Part shown: positions 18,062 to 27,600 of the stretch, piece by piece
Layout of the letters: the number at the start of each line of letters is the position of its first letter
Position numbering within the stretch: position 1 is the first letter of the stretch
DNA from: JBBRXJ01 sp038248505
GTDB taxonomy: Bacteria > Bacteroidota > Bacteroidia > Bacteroidales > JBBRXJ01
Direction: 5' to 3'
Length of the DNA: 53,366 nt
NCBI GenBank assembly: GCA_038248505.1
Contig: JBBRXJ010000010.1
Coordinates: 1 to 53,366 of the forward strand
Position numbers and translations under genes: made by a program
The notes under the pieces: model-generated
Database searches by the model: none
The model's input: only the letters and a program-made list of their open reading frames with translations
What the model was told of the DNA's origin: nothing

Positions 18062-19372
18062 TTAAAACTTATACTGTACTCTTAAAGTAAAAACATTATC
18101 ATTTCTATCTTTAGTCAAATTCTTTAATGTGCTATTATTCTTTATAGCTGAGGTGGTTTCATTCGTAACCCTATCATAATACGCTGTAATTTTTACATTT
18201 GAATTATAATGATAAATCCACCCTAAACCCACAGTAGTATAAGCTATATCTGTCGCTGATGTTTTACTTCCCGCTATGCCAATATTATTTCCAGAAATGT
18301 CTGTATTGGGATCATAAAAATCATATTTGAAAAGAATTTTATGTTTGGTTTGTAAAATACCTTGTACAAAATAAAAATATCCTCCTTCAAATTGTCGAAG
18401 ATATGCATCGGTTGTAGGTTGACTTCCAGGACTGGCAGAAGTAGCAGAAGTACCTGGCTGTTGTCCCCAAATATATTCACCACGTATTGTAGTAATACCA
18501 GCTGGTGTATGAAATGTTATTTGAGCATCCGTTCCAGAATATTCACGACGAAGAATACTACCTATATGTGAACTAGTTGAGTCTACTACAAAAGCTGCTA
18601 TTTCATTCCCTGCAACTAAGGCATTACCAGATTCATAAACATACTTGGTATTCTGACGCCATCCACCATTATAATAGGATGCACCTATACCTATATTGAT
18701 ACGTTCCTGCGAAAAACTTTTATTAAGTGACAAATGTCCAATAAAATCCTTTTGACTATCGAACTCAACAGTTGTTGGACCATTACCATTAAAAACCCCC
18801 GCATCTAATTTAATAAAATTGTATCTAGATGTTTTAGGAGGATTGATGGTGAGTTTAGCGCCTATTTCACGTTCGCCAGGGAAAAGTGTTTGAAAAAGCC
18901 TCGAACGCTCAGGAGATTCCCTTAAGCTACTTGAATAAAATATTTCATATCCAAAAGGTCTATCAAAAATACCCGCCGTAAAAGCAAATGTATTAATCCA
19001 GGGATCAGTAAAGCTTCCGTAGGCATCTTTAATTCCAACACCCTTTTCAGTCACATCTACTTGCAATACATATTGTGTTAGATTATAATCATATGCTAAT
19101 TTAAAACGACCACGACGTACAGCCATTCTATTATCTAAGGTATTTGCAAAATTTCCACCAGCAAAAGATTCAATACCAGCAGTATCAGCTTTTTGATATT
19201 GCGCTTGAATATAGCCTGAAATTTTCAATCGATTTTTCACATTCATCTCGCTTTGTATTTTTTCAATCACTGCATGAAGCGTATCGTCTTCAGGCTTGAT
19301 ATCCTGTGCATTAACTTTAAATGATAAAAATAAAATAACACACAATAAATAATAAACTACTTTTGTTTTCAT
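18062..19372 (-). CDS. Outer-membrane phosphate-selective porin (OprO/OprP type)
   Basis: 436 residues. The signal peptide is residues 1-22 (ends VNAQ). A short coiled segment precedes a 16-strand-type barrel with alternating aromatic strands. Residues 70-110 (NRMAVRRGRFKLAYDYNLTQYV region) and 145-165 (SSLRESPERSRLFQTLFPGERE region) match the porin O/P Pfam family. The last residue is Phe (LRVQYKF), the usual barrel C-terminus. It heads the pst operon and has a perfect TTAACAT-N4-TTAACAT element 72 bases upstream, which fits a phosphate- or polyphosphate-selective channel induced by Pi starvation. Substrate selectivity itself cannot be read from sequence. Confidence 0.9.
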   Translation of the reverse strand: MKTKVVYYLLCVILFLSFKVNAQDIKPEDDTLHAVIEKIQSEMNVKNRLKISGYIQAQYQKADTAGIESFAGGNFANTLDNRMAVRRGRFKLAYDYNLTQYVLQVDVTEKGVGIKDAYGSFTDPWINTFAFTAGIFDRPFGYEIFYSSSLRESPERSRLFQTLFPGEREIGAKLTINPPKTSRYNFIKLDAGVFNGNGPTTVEFDSQKDFIGHLSLNKSFSQERINIGIGASYYNGGWRQNTKYVYESGNALVAGNEIAAFVVDSTSSHIGSILRREYSGTDAQITFHTPAGITTIRGEYIWGQQPGTSATSASPGSQPTTDAYLRQFEGGYFYFVQGILQTKHKILFKYDFYDPNTDISGNNIGIAGSKTSATDIAYTTVGLGWIYHYNSNVKITAYYDRVTNETTSAIKNNSTLKNLTKDRNDNVFTLRVQYKF

Positions 19373-19443
19373 CTGAATCTATAATTAAATTGTTAAAAGG
19401 TGAAGCAAAAGAATACATATATCCTAAAGCTAATATTTATCTA

Positions 19444-19461
19444 ATGTTAAGATTATGTTAA
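19444..19461 (-). promoter_or_regulatory. Pho-box-like direct repeat before porin-pst operon
   Basis: The minus strand reads TTAACAT-AATC-TTAACAT, identical over all 18 bases to the site at 27532-27549. It lies 72 bases upstream of the porin ATG. A further half-site (ATGTTAA, 19475-19481) is part of an inverted repeat TGTTAAT-N5-ATTAACA at 19476-19494. That repeat faces the divergent gene at 19642 and could let the same regulator act in both directions. Confidence 0.75.
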
Positions 19462-19641
19462 TTACCACTCGGGTATGTTAATTATATATTAACACATAAA
19501 AAGTTTGCTTAAAAGCCGTTTTTACATTAAATGGATATTCTTATATATCAATGAATTAATAATTAACGATTATTTTACAAGCTTTTAACGCTAGGATAAT
19601 ACAATGTATATAATATTGCATTGTAATTAAAAAAAAACAAA

Positions 19642-19989
19642 ATGAAAACACTTAGCACCATTTCCTCTGTAATCCTATTTGCAATCACCCTCACAATTCA
19701 TGCAGGCGATAACAATACCCCTTCATCTAATAGCACTAGCATTATTCAAGGCAGCATAGCTGACGGTGTATCAGGAGAATCATTAGCCGGTGTAATGATT
19801 AAAATTGAGGGAACAAACCAAATTGCATTTACTGATTTTGATGGAAACTATCAATTTGCGAGTGTTAAACCAGGAGTTTATTCAATTATCGCAACTATGG
19901 TTTCATATGCTCCAACAGCATCGTATTTTGTAGTTAAATCTTCGGCTAGCAAGAGCGTAAATATAAAAATGCATAATCTTTCAAAATAA
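19642..19989 (+). CDS. Small secreted CarboxypepD_reg-domain protein
   Basis: 115 residues: signal peptide 1-21 (ends IHAG), a short Ser/Asn-rich linker, then one CarboxypepD_reg-like/transthyretin-fold domain (about 36-115) with SGESLAGVMIKIEGTNQ, TDFDGNYQFASVKPGVYSI and a final strand. It is the domain normally found at the N-terminus of TonB receptors, here free-standing, so it cannot be transport-competent alone. A role in envelope interactions or as a stress-induced periplasmic protein is possible. It is divergent from the porin-pst operon and shares its regulatory region. The 219 bases to the next gene contain no clear terminator. Confidence 0.8.
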   Translation: MKTLSTISSVILFAITLTIHAGDNNTPSSNSTSIIQGSIADGVSGESLAGVMIKIEGTNQIAFTDFDGNYQFASVKPGVYSIIATMVSYAPTASYFVVKSSASKSVNIKMHNLSK

Positions 19990-20208
19990 ATTTGTGCTAC
20001 TTAGAACTTATTGGATCTAAGTTAAAAGGTGAGGGTTATTAGCTACAGATTAATTTGTACTAGTAACCCGAACTTTTTTTGTATTTTTTTTTAAAGATTA
20101 AATCAGAATTTTACATCTCGTAATATATTTGTTCAATTAAATTATAATCCCCTCAATTTTTTGATGTATTTTTAAATACGAATCCAAATCAAACAAAACA
20201 CTTGGAGT

Positions 20209-21012
20209 ATGCTTAAAAATAAACATCATAAAACAATTGTTATATCTGACGTTCACTTAGGAACAGCTGACTCAAAAGCAAAAGAATTAGTTCGATTTCT
20301 AAAAAAGAATACATGCGATACACTTATAATGAATGGAGATATAATAGATGGTTGGCGTTTACGTAAAAATGGAAAATGGAAGAAAAAGCATACACGCTTT
20401 TTTAAGGTTATAATAAAAATGATGCAGAATATTCAAACTGAAGTTTTTTATATTCGCGGAAATCATGACGACTTTTTAGATAATATAATGCCATTTTCGA
20501 TTGGGAACTTGCATATTCAAAAAGATTTAGTTTATGATAGTTGTGGAAAACGCTATTATGTAGTACATGGAGATGTATTTGATAGCATTACTACTAACTT
20601 AAAATGGTTAGCTCATTTAGGCGATGTTGGCTATACCTTTCTTTTATGGATTAACAAAATATATAATAACCGAAGGATGCGAAAGGGATTACCATATTAC
20701 TCTCTTTCTCAAATCATCAAAAACAAAGTAAAATCAGCTGTTTCATACATATCTAGTTTTGAAGAAAATCTTGTATCATTAGCTCAATCAAAACATTGCG
20801 ATGGAGTTATTTGCGGACATATACATCATCCTTCTATAACAAATTATAAAAATCTAGTATATCTAAATTCAGGTGATTGGGTTGAATCACTTACTGCCTT
20901 GGTTGAAGATTATAATGGCGATTGGCAAATTATCTATTATACAGATTTATTAGTTGAAGAAAGACTTGAAGAAAATTATTTTTCTTCAGAAAAAATTATT
21001 GCTATTGAATAA
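20209..21012 (+). CDS. PlcP/LpxH-like metallophosphoesterase (COG2908)
   Basis: 267 residues, calcineurin-like phosphoesterase with the whole metal site: DVH (14-16), GDIIDG (43-48, Asp44), GNHDD (84-88), His120 in VVHGD and GHIHH (203-207). It is related to LpxH (UDP-diacylglucosamine pyrophosphatase of lipid A synthesis). The same COG also includes PlcP, the phospholipase C used by phosphate-starved marine bacteria to strip head groups from phospholipids. The next gene, 62 bases on, is a lipid-type glycosyltransferase, as in plcP-agt loci, and the locus sits next to the pst operon. I therefore favour a PlcP-like role but cannot exclude LpxH. No convincing TTAACAT site lies directly upstream. 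Confidence 0.88.
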   Translation: MLKNKHHKTIVISDVHLGTADSKAKELVRFLKKNTCDTLIMNGDIIDGWRLRKNGKWKKKHTRFFKVIIKMMQNIQTEVFYIRGNHDDFLDNIMPFSIGNLHIQKDLVYDSCGKRYYVVHGDVFDSITTNLKWLAHLGDVGYTFLLWINKIYNNRRMRKGLPYYSLSQIIKNKVKSAVSYISSFEENLVSLAQSKHCDGVICGHIHHPSITNYKNLVYLNSGDWVESLTALVEDYNGDWQIIYYTDLLVEERLEENYFSSEKIIAIE

Positions 21013-21031
21013 ATCATTATTCAATAGCAAT
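20998..21031 (+). terminator. Perfect 15-bp hairpin overlapping the stop codon of the phosphoesterase gene
   Basis: The arms 20998-21012 and 21017-21031 are perfectly complementary with a 4-base loop (ATCA), and the TAA stop is inside the left arm. The stem is AT-rich and is not followed by a T tract, so it is a weak terminator at best. It may instead set the ratio between the phosphoesterase and the glycosyltransferase mRNA. Confidence 0.5.
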
Positions 21032-21074
21032 AAATACTCTACTCTATTTAAATTATAAAAAAAAATCACTAATA

Positions 21075-22154
21075 ATGAAATATGCATTTTTAATACAAGG
21101 TGAAGGCAGGGGGCATATGACACAAGCCATTGCACTTAGAAACATATTAGTTGAGCAAGGTCATGAAATTGTAGCTGTTATGGTTGGCAAAAGTCCACAG
21201 CGTATAATACCTGATTTTTTTAAAACTAAAATTAAAAACCAAATTATAACATACGATAGTCCTAATTTCATTACAGCCAAGAATTCGAAAGGAATTCAAA
21301 TTTTCAAATCACTTTGGTATGGTATTATAAAATTTAATAAATATAGGGATAGTATTGACCAAATTCATAAAGCTCTTATAAAATCAGAGCCTGATGTAAT
21401 TATTAACTTTTATGAAATATTAGCTGGATTGTATTTTAGATTGTATAAACCTACATTTAAACATATATGCATTGGACATCAGTTCTTAATATTTCATCCT
21501 TCATTTAAATTTCCAAAAGGAGCCTATCTTGATAGATTTGCATTTTACTATTTCACTAAATTAACATCGTATGGAGCAAGCAAGCTATTAGCTCTATCAT
21601 TCAGAGAACTTCCACACCATACAATAAAAAATACATTTGTTGTTCCTCCACTCCTCCGCGATGAGGTAATAAATACGACAATAACATCTGGAAGATATAT
21701 TCTTGCATATATCTTAAATGATGCATATAGAGATGAACTTATAGAATGGCACAATAATAATCAAGAATACGAGCTACATTTTTTTAGTGATGCACAAAAT
21801 GATAAGGACGAAATTCAATTAGCAAAAAATATTTTTTGGCATAAGCTAAATGATGAATTATTCATAAAATATATGGCTGGTTGTAAGGCATTTGCAACAA
21901 CAGCTGGCTTTGAATCTGTTTGCGAAGCAATGTATCTACAAAAACCAGTTATGACCGTACCAACAAAAAACCACTACGAACAAAGAACAAATGCAATCGA
22001 TGCAGAACTTAGCGGACTTAGCATTCCATCACAGTCATTTAATTTAAATAAACTTCTTGACTTTACAATACATTACCCACATAATTCAAGATCATTTCAA
22101 ACATGGGCATTATCTGCCCGGAAAATATTCATTGAACACCTGACACAATTTTAA
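21075..22154 (+). CDS. MGDG-synthase/MurG-like glycosyltransferase
   Basis: 359 residues with a GT-B fold. The N-terminal glycine-rich loop is IQGEGRGHMTQA (7-18), which matches the 'GxGHxxra' start of MurG, diacylglycerol glycosyltransferases and related GT28-like enzymes. The C-terminal donor-binding motif is TTAGFESVCEAMYLQKPVMTVP (about 275-296, given in part as TAGFES...P). No signal peptide or clear transmembrane helix, so it is probably a peripheral inner-membrane enzyme. It is the second gene of a pair with the PlcP/LpxH-like phosphoesterase. In phosphate-starvation loci of this architecture the enzyme glycosylates the diacylglycerol freed by PlcP. Substrate assignment here is inference. 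Confidence 0.83.
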   Translation: MKYAFLIQGEGRGHMTQAIALRNILVEQGHEIVAVMVGKSPQRIIPDFFKTKIKNQIITYDSPNFITAKNSKGIQIFKSLWYGIIKFNKYRDSIDQIHKALIKSEPDVIINFYEILAGLYFRLYKPTFKHICIGHQFLIFHPSFKFPKGAYLDRFAFYYFTKLTSYGASKLLALSFRELPHHTIKNTFVVPPLLRDEVINTTITSGRYILAYILNDAYRDELIEWHNNNQEYELHFFSDAQNDKDEIQLAKNIFWHKLNDELFIKYMAGCKAFATTAGFESVCEAMYLQKPVMTVPTKNHYEQRTNAIDAELSGLSIPSQSFNLNKLLDFTIHYPHNSRSFQTWALSARKIFIEHLTQF

Positions 22155-22196
22155 GATTTCTTTCTAAAATGCATACATATTGAAATAGCGATTATC

Positions 22197-22380
22197 GATT
22201 CTGTACAATCGTACACCAATTAGATATTTACTGATTTTTAATGAAAGAAAATCTCTTATATATTGATGAAAGAAAGACGCTGAGGTGCCACATTGAGTTT
22301 TTCGCCGCGGCGAATGCCTCAGCCACCTGCTTTGGTATATTAGTATGATATTTGTCTTTGGTGTATCATTATGCATAATC
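22197..22380 (-). repeat. Dispersed MITE-like element, copy A (184 bp)
   Basis: Left end GATTCTGTACAATCGTACAC... (22197-22219) and right end 22358-22380 are imperfect inverted repeats of about 23 bp. The centre holds TTCGCCGCGGCGAA (22301-22314) and two outer arms, GCTGAGG and CCTCAGC. It is the reverse orientation of copies B, C and D. GCGATTAT (22188-22195) and GCGATTTAT (22385-22393) flank it as a likely target duplication. A spurious 72-codon open frame spans it on the minus strand. Confidence 0.8.
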
Positions 22381-22817
22381 AAAAGCGATTTATTTTCTTT
22401 CTAATTAATCTTTACAACTCATTTATGTAATAATATCTCTGGTCAAATTTCCTTTTTGAGAATATCAATCGTATTTATAAGGATAAAATTGAATAGCAAT
22501 CTATGGACTCTTTATAATAATAACACAAATTAACTAATTCTTAAATTAATCTGAATTTAGACTTTAGAAATGAAACGAACTGAAGTCTAGTGGGTTGTAC
22601 AAGTGCGTGAGCATTGCGCTTAATCCCTATAAAACGCAGTTGAGACGGCCATTGTGACAATTTATGCAATTCCTTCACTCTAGCGAATGCATAAATCGGG
22701 TTAATAATTATGTACTGTATATTTAACAATAAAATATCATACTATTAATTATATAGGTATAATGAATTAACAATTGGCAGGTAATATTGCACTCATATTT
22801 AAACAAAAAATTAATAT
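22381..22817. other. Gene-free gap before the giant phosphoesterase gene
   Basis: No convincing gene. A more GC-rich stretch at about 22541-22700 has a 62-codon minus-strand frame (TTG start) with protein-like composition (ELHKLSQWPSQLRFIGI...). I cannot identify it; it could be a gene remnant or another repeat. At 22723-22740 a degenerate Pho-box-like pair, TTAACAA-TAAA-ATATCAT, lies 78 bases before the ATG at 22818, the right distance but only 11 of 14 half-site matches. Confidence 0.4.
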
Positions 22818-25800
22818 ATGAAAACAAAAAGACTTGCTAAAATTAAAAGTTACTGTAGAAACATACTATTTGTTTCAGTTTCTGTATTATGCTCTATGCA
22901 ATATTTAAATGCACAGAGCTATCTGAAAGGCGACTTTCACCAACACACCACCTACACCGATGGTAGCTGGAGTATACAACACATGATGTCAAAAAACAAT
23001 CAGTATGGACTTGATTGGTGGGCAAACAGTGAGCATGGCGGTGGTTTTACAAAAAATGGCGCTGTATCAGGTACTGATAAAGGCACCACCATTTACTGGG
23101 ATAGCTACACTACAAATCCAATAATTGGCAAAGCACAATCGAGCGGCGGACATCAAGTAATGTGGAGATGGCAGATGCTGCGCGATAGCTCATTTAAACA
23201 AATTCAGATGGCTCGCTTGCTTTATCCATCAAAAGTAATTTTACAAAGCTACGAATGGAATGTACCTGGTCATGAGCATGGCAGCGTTGGCTTAATTTCA
23301 AATCAGTTTAGCGCTACTCCAAATTGCAATCCGCTTGCCGAATTTGAATACAAATTCGATAATAGCGATGGTGATGATATTGGTGGTGTTGCTCAAGGAT
23401 GGGTTAAAAGTATTTTATCAGGACATGCTAAAACACTAGAGGCGATAACTTGGCTTAATACAAACTATTCTTTAACAAGCTATGTTGTACCTGCACATCC
23501 AGAAAGACAAAAGTTATATAAAATCAATCACTTCCGTGATATGAATAACGCTGGACCAACCGTATGCTTTGGCTTTGAAAGTATGCCAGGTCATCAAAAA
23601 GATGCCGGACGTGGTGGATATAGCGCCAGTGCAGATGGTGGTGGTACTTTTGGAGGTTGTGGATATTATGCCGCAAGAGTTGGTGGCTTATGGGATGCTA
23701 TGTTAAGTGAAGGTCGTGCATTTTGGTTATTTGCCAGTTCTGATTATCATGACGTTGCTGGCGATTTTTATCCTGGCGAATATCAAAAAACATACACCTA
23801 CTCAAAAACAAAAACAGCCCAAGGTGCTATTGACGGATTACGTTCTGGAAATAACTGGGTTGTTGAAGGCGATTTGATTGATTCTTTAGTTTTCACAATC
23901 GATACGTTGGGACATAACGATACTAAGTTTGCCTCTATGGGGTCAACCATGTTTATCAATAAAAATAATTCAATCCGAATTACAGTTAAAGTAAGAGATC
24001 CACAAGGAGTAAACAATAATACTTATAGTGCATATAACAGTCCTTCTTTAAGTCGTATTGATATCATAAAAGGTAAAGTAGGAAGCAAAATCAATTCAAC
24101 AGACCCAAAATACAGCATTGACTCTGTATCAACAACGTCTGTTATAGGAAGATTTGACGCCGTTGGAAATGTTTCAGATTCAAAAGGTATAATTAGCACA
24201 AAATGGTCAAACCTTGGAAACGGATGGTTAGAGATGTCATTTATTGTTCCGGTTAGCGATTCATCTTATTATCGTTTGCGTGGCTCAAATTTGGGCTTAA
24301 GTGTTGCAAACGAAACCGATGGAGCAGGAAATCCACTAGCTGATGGGGTTGTTGGAGCTAATAATGCTACTAAGGCATTTGCAGATCTTTGGTTTTATTC
24401 AAATCCAATCTTTGTGTATCCTACAAAAAATCAAGCTGAAAAAACATTAACAGTTAGAATTACTAATCCTGATGATGATTTAGAAGAATATATTCCTGCT
24501 GGTTCAGGACAATCATTAACAAAAGTTGTTGGTGATGTTGATGCCGGCAGTAGTGATATCGAATTAGGTAGTGTAACAACCGGAACTGAAGATCCACAAT
24601 TGGTTGGTTTAAGGTTTCCAAATATAGCAATCCCTAAAAATGCCTTTATTACAAGTGCTAAAATTGAATTTGAAGTAGACCAAAATGATAAAAATGCAAG
24701 CCCTTGCAATCTTCAAATTTATGCAGAGAACAATGATAATCCGGCAACCTTTACCTATGTTCCTTTTGTTCTAACATCAAGACCCAAAATTAACGATTCT
24801 GTATCTTGGACTATTGATGCAGGAGAAGGTGAAGTAATCGATTCTAAATGCTACACTTCAGATTTAAAAACATTGGTTCAGAAATTAGTAACCCGCGCAG
24901 GTTGGGCTTCTGGCAATGCAATGGCTTTTTACATTAAAGGCTCAGGCACACGCGAAATGGAATCACACAATGGAGAACCCGATGCTGCTGCTGCAATAAA
25001 AATAACTTATACATTACCCGAAGTAGGCAAAGCAACAAAAATTCAAATCAAATCAGCTTCTGATGATGTTGAAGAATGGCTAGCTCCAAAAGCAGGACAG
25101 ACACAAGCTAAAACGATTGGATTAATCGATTCAACCAGCAGCGATTTAGAAATTGGATGCGAAACCTCTTTAAATGCCGATCCTCAAATGATAGGTCTTC
25201 GATTCCCAAACATTACATTGCCTAAAAACTATGTAATTACAAAAGCCTTCATTGAGTTTGAAGTGGATGCGACAAATAAAAATGCAGACCCAAGTAATTT
25301 GTTTATTTGGTCAGAGAACAATGACAACCCTGCTACTTTTAATTATAAATTATTCTCGTTAACCAATCGTCCTAAATCATCAGATTCGATTGGATGGAGC
25401 ATACCCGCCGGCTCATTTAATGTAGTAGATCAAAAATACCAAACAGTTGATATACAATCGTTGGTTCAGAGCAAAATAAATCGTGCCGGATGGAAATCAG
25501 GAAATGCTATGGCTTTCTTTATTAAAGGAACAGGCGTAAGAGAAGTTGAAACCTACGATGGTGAAGCTGCTGCTGCCGCATCATTGGTAATTGAATATTC
25601 AGATGTAATGAATCATTTAGATACTGTATTAATGAATGCATATTCTTTAGTAGATTCAAATTACACAACACCATCATGGACCTCATTCTTAAAAGCATTC
25701 AGTGCTGCTAAGGATAAAAGAGACTCAGCCACTGTTTCTGCACTTGAATTAGTGATCACTAAAATGCAGGGCAAACAATATCCATATAGTATTGGAATGT

Positions 25801-27407
25801 CAATAAACGGAACACCAACAACCAATATGGCATTTAACTGGTTTACCAATGTAGGTATTACCGGTGGAAAAGTAGAAATAGTTGCAGGTACAGTTACCAA
25901 CCACACAGCATTTGCTACTCCCGCATTTTCAATAGTTGCTAATTGTGATTCGGTTAAAAATTTAAACTATTCGGTTTCTGCAAATGCACTTAGCGCAGCA
26001 GGCATTCCTGTTAATGGTAAAAAAAGTTACATGCAAAACAAAGCATTGGCAACTGGTTTAGCAGCTAATACAACCTATTCTTTCCGCGTTGGTAAAACTG
26101 GAGCATGGAGTGAAATAGGTACGTTTAAAACAGCTAAAGCAAACAAAGACGAATTTTCTTTTGTTTATTTTACCGATCCTCAGGCAAATACTGATGCAAT
26201 GTTTGATATTTCACAAAAAACTACACATGTTGCACAATCAATGTATCCAAATGCTAACTTTTGGTTGTCATGTGGTGATTTAGTTGAAACATCGGGTTCC
26301 ACAAATTCAGAGTGGGAGTATGAACAATTCTTTGCAACTCAGCAAGATATTTTGATGAAAAATCCTTTTGTTCCTGTTACTGGAAATCATGATAAGTCAG
26401 CAAATAAAAATTTCACTTATCACTTCAATACAGCCAATCCGAATTTTGAAAAAACAATGGCAACAACACCAGGTAGTGTTTACTCATTTGTTTATGGCGA
26501 TGCATTATTTATGGCTTTTAGTTACGAAGATTATAGTGTTGTAGGTTACCTTGATTCACTTGCAGTATGGATGAACAAACAAGTGAAAGCAAATCCAACT
26601 GCAAAATGGAGAATAGCTTATTACCATAAAACGATGTACACTGGCAGCGGAAGTCATCAAAGTGATGCTGACGGTAAAACATGTCGCGACAAAATGACTC
26701 CTGTATTTGATAGCTTAAAAATTGATTGGGCATTACAAGGACACGATCATGTTTACGAAGTAATAGGTCCTCTTAAAAACAAAGCCCTTGTTGCAGGTGC
26801 AGTGAGCAATCAAACTATAGTTGCTCCAACGGTTCGTGATAATGTTACCGGTTTATTAGGTGGCACATTCGATGTAAAAGAAGGTACATTGTATTTCTTA
26901 AACAACTCAGGCGGGAAGAAAAAATATGAACCTCGCACACAAGCACAAATGGTTACAGCTGAAGTTTCATTAGGCCTTACAAATTATTTCAGTTTCTTTA
27001 CAGGCAGATTTGGTCAAACAGGCGAACCTACATTTAGCTACATAACACTATCAACTGACAGCATTATCGTAAAAACATATACTGTTAATGATCTTGGAGT
27101 AGCAAGCTTATTCGATAATTATAAAATAATAAAATCAACTCCTGTTGGACTTAAAGAAATTGATAACAAAGATCAATCAAACTCAATAAATGTTTGGCCA
27201 AATCCTGCAGAAGATGCTTTAAATGTTGTGTCTACATCTGATATATCAAGCATTAACATACTTGATATGACCGGAAAATTAATGAACACAACAATTGTAA
27301 ATAACACAAATGCCTATCTTAATATTTCAAATCTCAAAACAGGCATGTACTTGGTTAAGGTATCTAACAAAAGTGAAACAAAGACGATAAAAATTATCAA
27401 AAAATAA
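22818..27407 (+). CDS. Giant T9SS-secreted protein: PHP domain + FIVAR + purple-acid-phosphatase-like domain
   Basis: 1529 residues. Signal peptide about 1-33 (ends LNAQ). A PHP-type phosphoesterase domain (about 35-350) has GDFHQHTTYTDG (38-49), VVPAHPE (about 224) and SSDYHDV (about 306). Two tandem copies of a roughly 190-residue beta-domain follow (about 542-735 and 739-930), both with DNPATF and RAGW.SGNAMAFxIKG. Next come a FIVAR-like helical segment (about 933-985), a fibronectin-like domain and a calcineurin/purple-acid-phosphatase domain: FTDPQ (1115), SCGDL (1150), GNHD (1188), YYHKTMY (1268), GHDHVYE (1308). A C-terminal T9SS type A sorting domain closes it (1458-1529). It is therefore exported and surface-attached or released. 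Two separate phosphoesterase modules in one secreted chain, beside Pi-uptake genes, suggest organophosphate scavenging. Substrates are unknown. Confidence 0.9.
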   Translation: MKTKRLAKIKSYCRNILFVSVSVLCSMQYLNAQSYLKGDFHQHTTYTDGSWSIQHMMSKNNQYGLDWWANSEHGGGFTKNGAVSGTDKGTTIYWDSYTTNPIIGKAQSSGGHQVMWRWQMLRDSSFKQIQMARLLYPSKVILQSYEWNVPGHEHGSVGLISNQFSATPNCNPLAEFEYKFDNSDGDDIGGVAQGWVKSILSGHAKTLEAITWLNTNYSLTSYVVPAHPERQKLYKINHFRDMNNAGPTVCFGFESMPGHQKDAGRGGYSASADGGGTFGGCGYYAARVGGLWDAMLSEGRAFWLFASSDYHDVAGDFYPGEYQKTYTYSKTKTAQGAIDGLRSGNNWVVEGDLIDSLVFTIDTLGHNDTKFASMGSTMFINKNNSIRITVKVRDPQGVNNNTYSAYNSPSLSRIDIIKGKVGSKINSTDPKYSIDSVSTTSVIGRFDAVGNVSDSKGIISTKWSNLGNGWLEMSFIVPVSDSSYYRLRGSNLGLSVANETDGAGNPLADGVVGANNATKAFADLWFYSNPIFVYPTKNQAEKTLTVRITNPDDDLEEYIPAGSGQSLTKVVGDVDAGSSDIELGSVTTGTEDPQLVGLRFPNIAIPKNAFITSAKIEFEVDQNDKNASPCNLQIYAENNDNPATFTYVPFVLTSRPKINDSVSWTIDAGEGEVIDSKCYTSDLKTLVQKLVTRAGWASGNAMAFYIKGSGTREMESHNGEPDAAAAIKITYTLPEVGKATKIQIKSASDDVEEWLAPKAGQTQAKTIGLIDSTSSDLEIGCETSLNADPQMIGLRFPNITLPKNYVITKAFIEFEVDATNKNADPSNLFIWSENNDNPATFNYKLFSLTNRPKSSDSIGWSIPAGSFNVVDQKYQTVDIQSLVQSKINRAGWKSGNAMAFFIKGTGVREVETYDGEAAAAASLVIEYSDVMNHLDTVLMNAYSLVDSNYTTPSWTSFLKAFSAAKDKRDSATVSALELVITKMQGKQYPYSIGMSINGTPTTNMAFNWFTNVGITGGKVEIVAGTVTNHTAFATPAFSIVANCDSVKNLNYSVSANALSAAGIPVNGKKSYMQNKALATGLAANTTYSFRVGKTGAWSEIGTFKTAKANKDEFSFVYFTDPQANTDAMFDISQKTTHVAQSMYPNANFWLSCGDLVETSGSTNSEWEYEQFFATQQDILMKNPFVPVTGNHDKSANKNFTYHFNTANPNFEKTMATTPGSVYSFVYGDALFMAFSYEDYSVVGYLDSLAVWMNKQVKANPTAKWRIAYYHKTMYTGSGSHQSDADGKTCRDKMTPVFDSLKIDWALQGHDHVYEVIGPLKNKALVAGAVSNQTIVAPTVRDNVTGLLGGTFDVKEGTLYFLNNSGGKKKYEPRTQAQMVTAEVSLGLTNYFSFFTGRFGQTGEPTFSYITLSTDSIIVKTYTVNDLGVASLFDNYKIIKSTPVGLKEIDNKDQSNSINVWPNPAEDALNVVSTSDISSINILDMTGKLMNTTIVNNTNAYLNISNLKTGMYLVKVSNKSETKTIKIIKK

Positions 27408-27439
27408 TTTCAACCTAAACTTCGTTTTTTAATAGTTGA

Positions 27440-27469
27440 GGGGCTACTGTAAAAGGCAGCCCCTTTTTT
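27440..27469 (+). terminator. Intrinsic terminator after the giant phosphoesterase gene
   Basis: GGGGCT (27440-27445) pairs with AGCCCC (27458-27463), followed immediately by six T. It lies 32 bases past the stop codon at 27405-27407, in the correct orientation. Confidence 0.85.
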
Positions 27470-27531
27470 GTAGAATAAATTCATTCAAAATAAAAATTGA
27501 TATTACAAAATTGTATTGAATGAAAAAATAA

Positions 27532-27549
27532 TTAACATAATCTTAACAT
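27532..27549 (+). promoter_or_regulatory. Pho-box-like direct repeat before hybrid histidine kinase
   Basis: TTAACAT-AATC-TTAACAT on the plus strand, identical over 18 bases to the site before the porin-pst operon, and 51 bases upstream of the kinase ATG. It places a signalling gene under the same inferred control as phosphate uptake. Confidence 0.75.
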
Positions 27550-27600
27550 AAAAAATAAAACCATTGAGCCAATCAAACGTATATAAAATAAAAAACGCTT

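Noticed and set aside
22164..22382. 72-codon minus-strand frame as a gene
   Set aside because: It coincides with dispersed repeat copy A, the same sequence is open by chance, and other copies do not keep the frame.
22541..22729. 62-codon minus-strand frame
   Set aside because: TTG start, no family recognised, upstream stop. The GC-rich patch is noted within the gap entry, but a gene cannot be supported.
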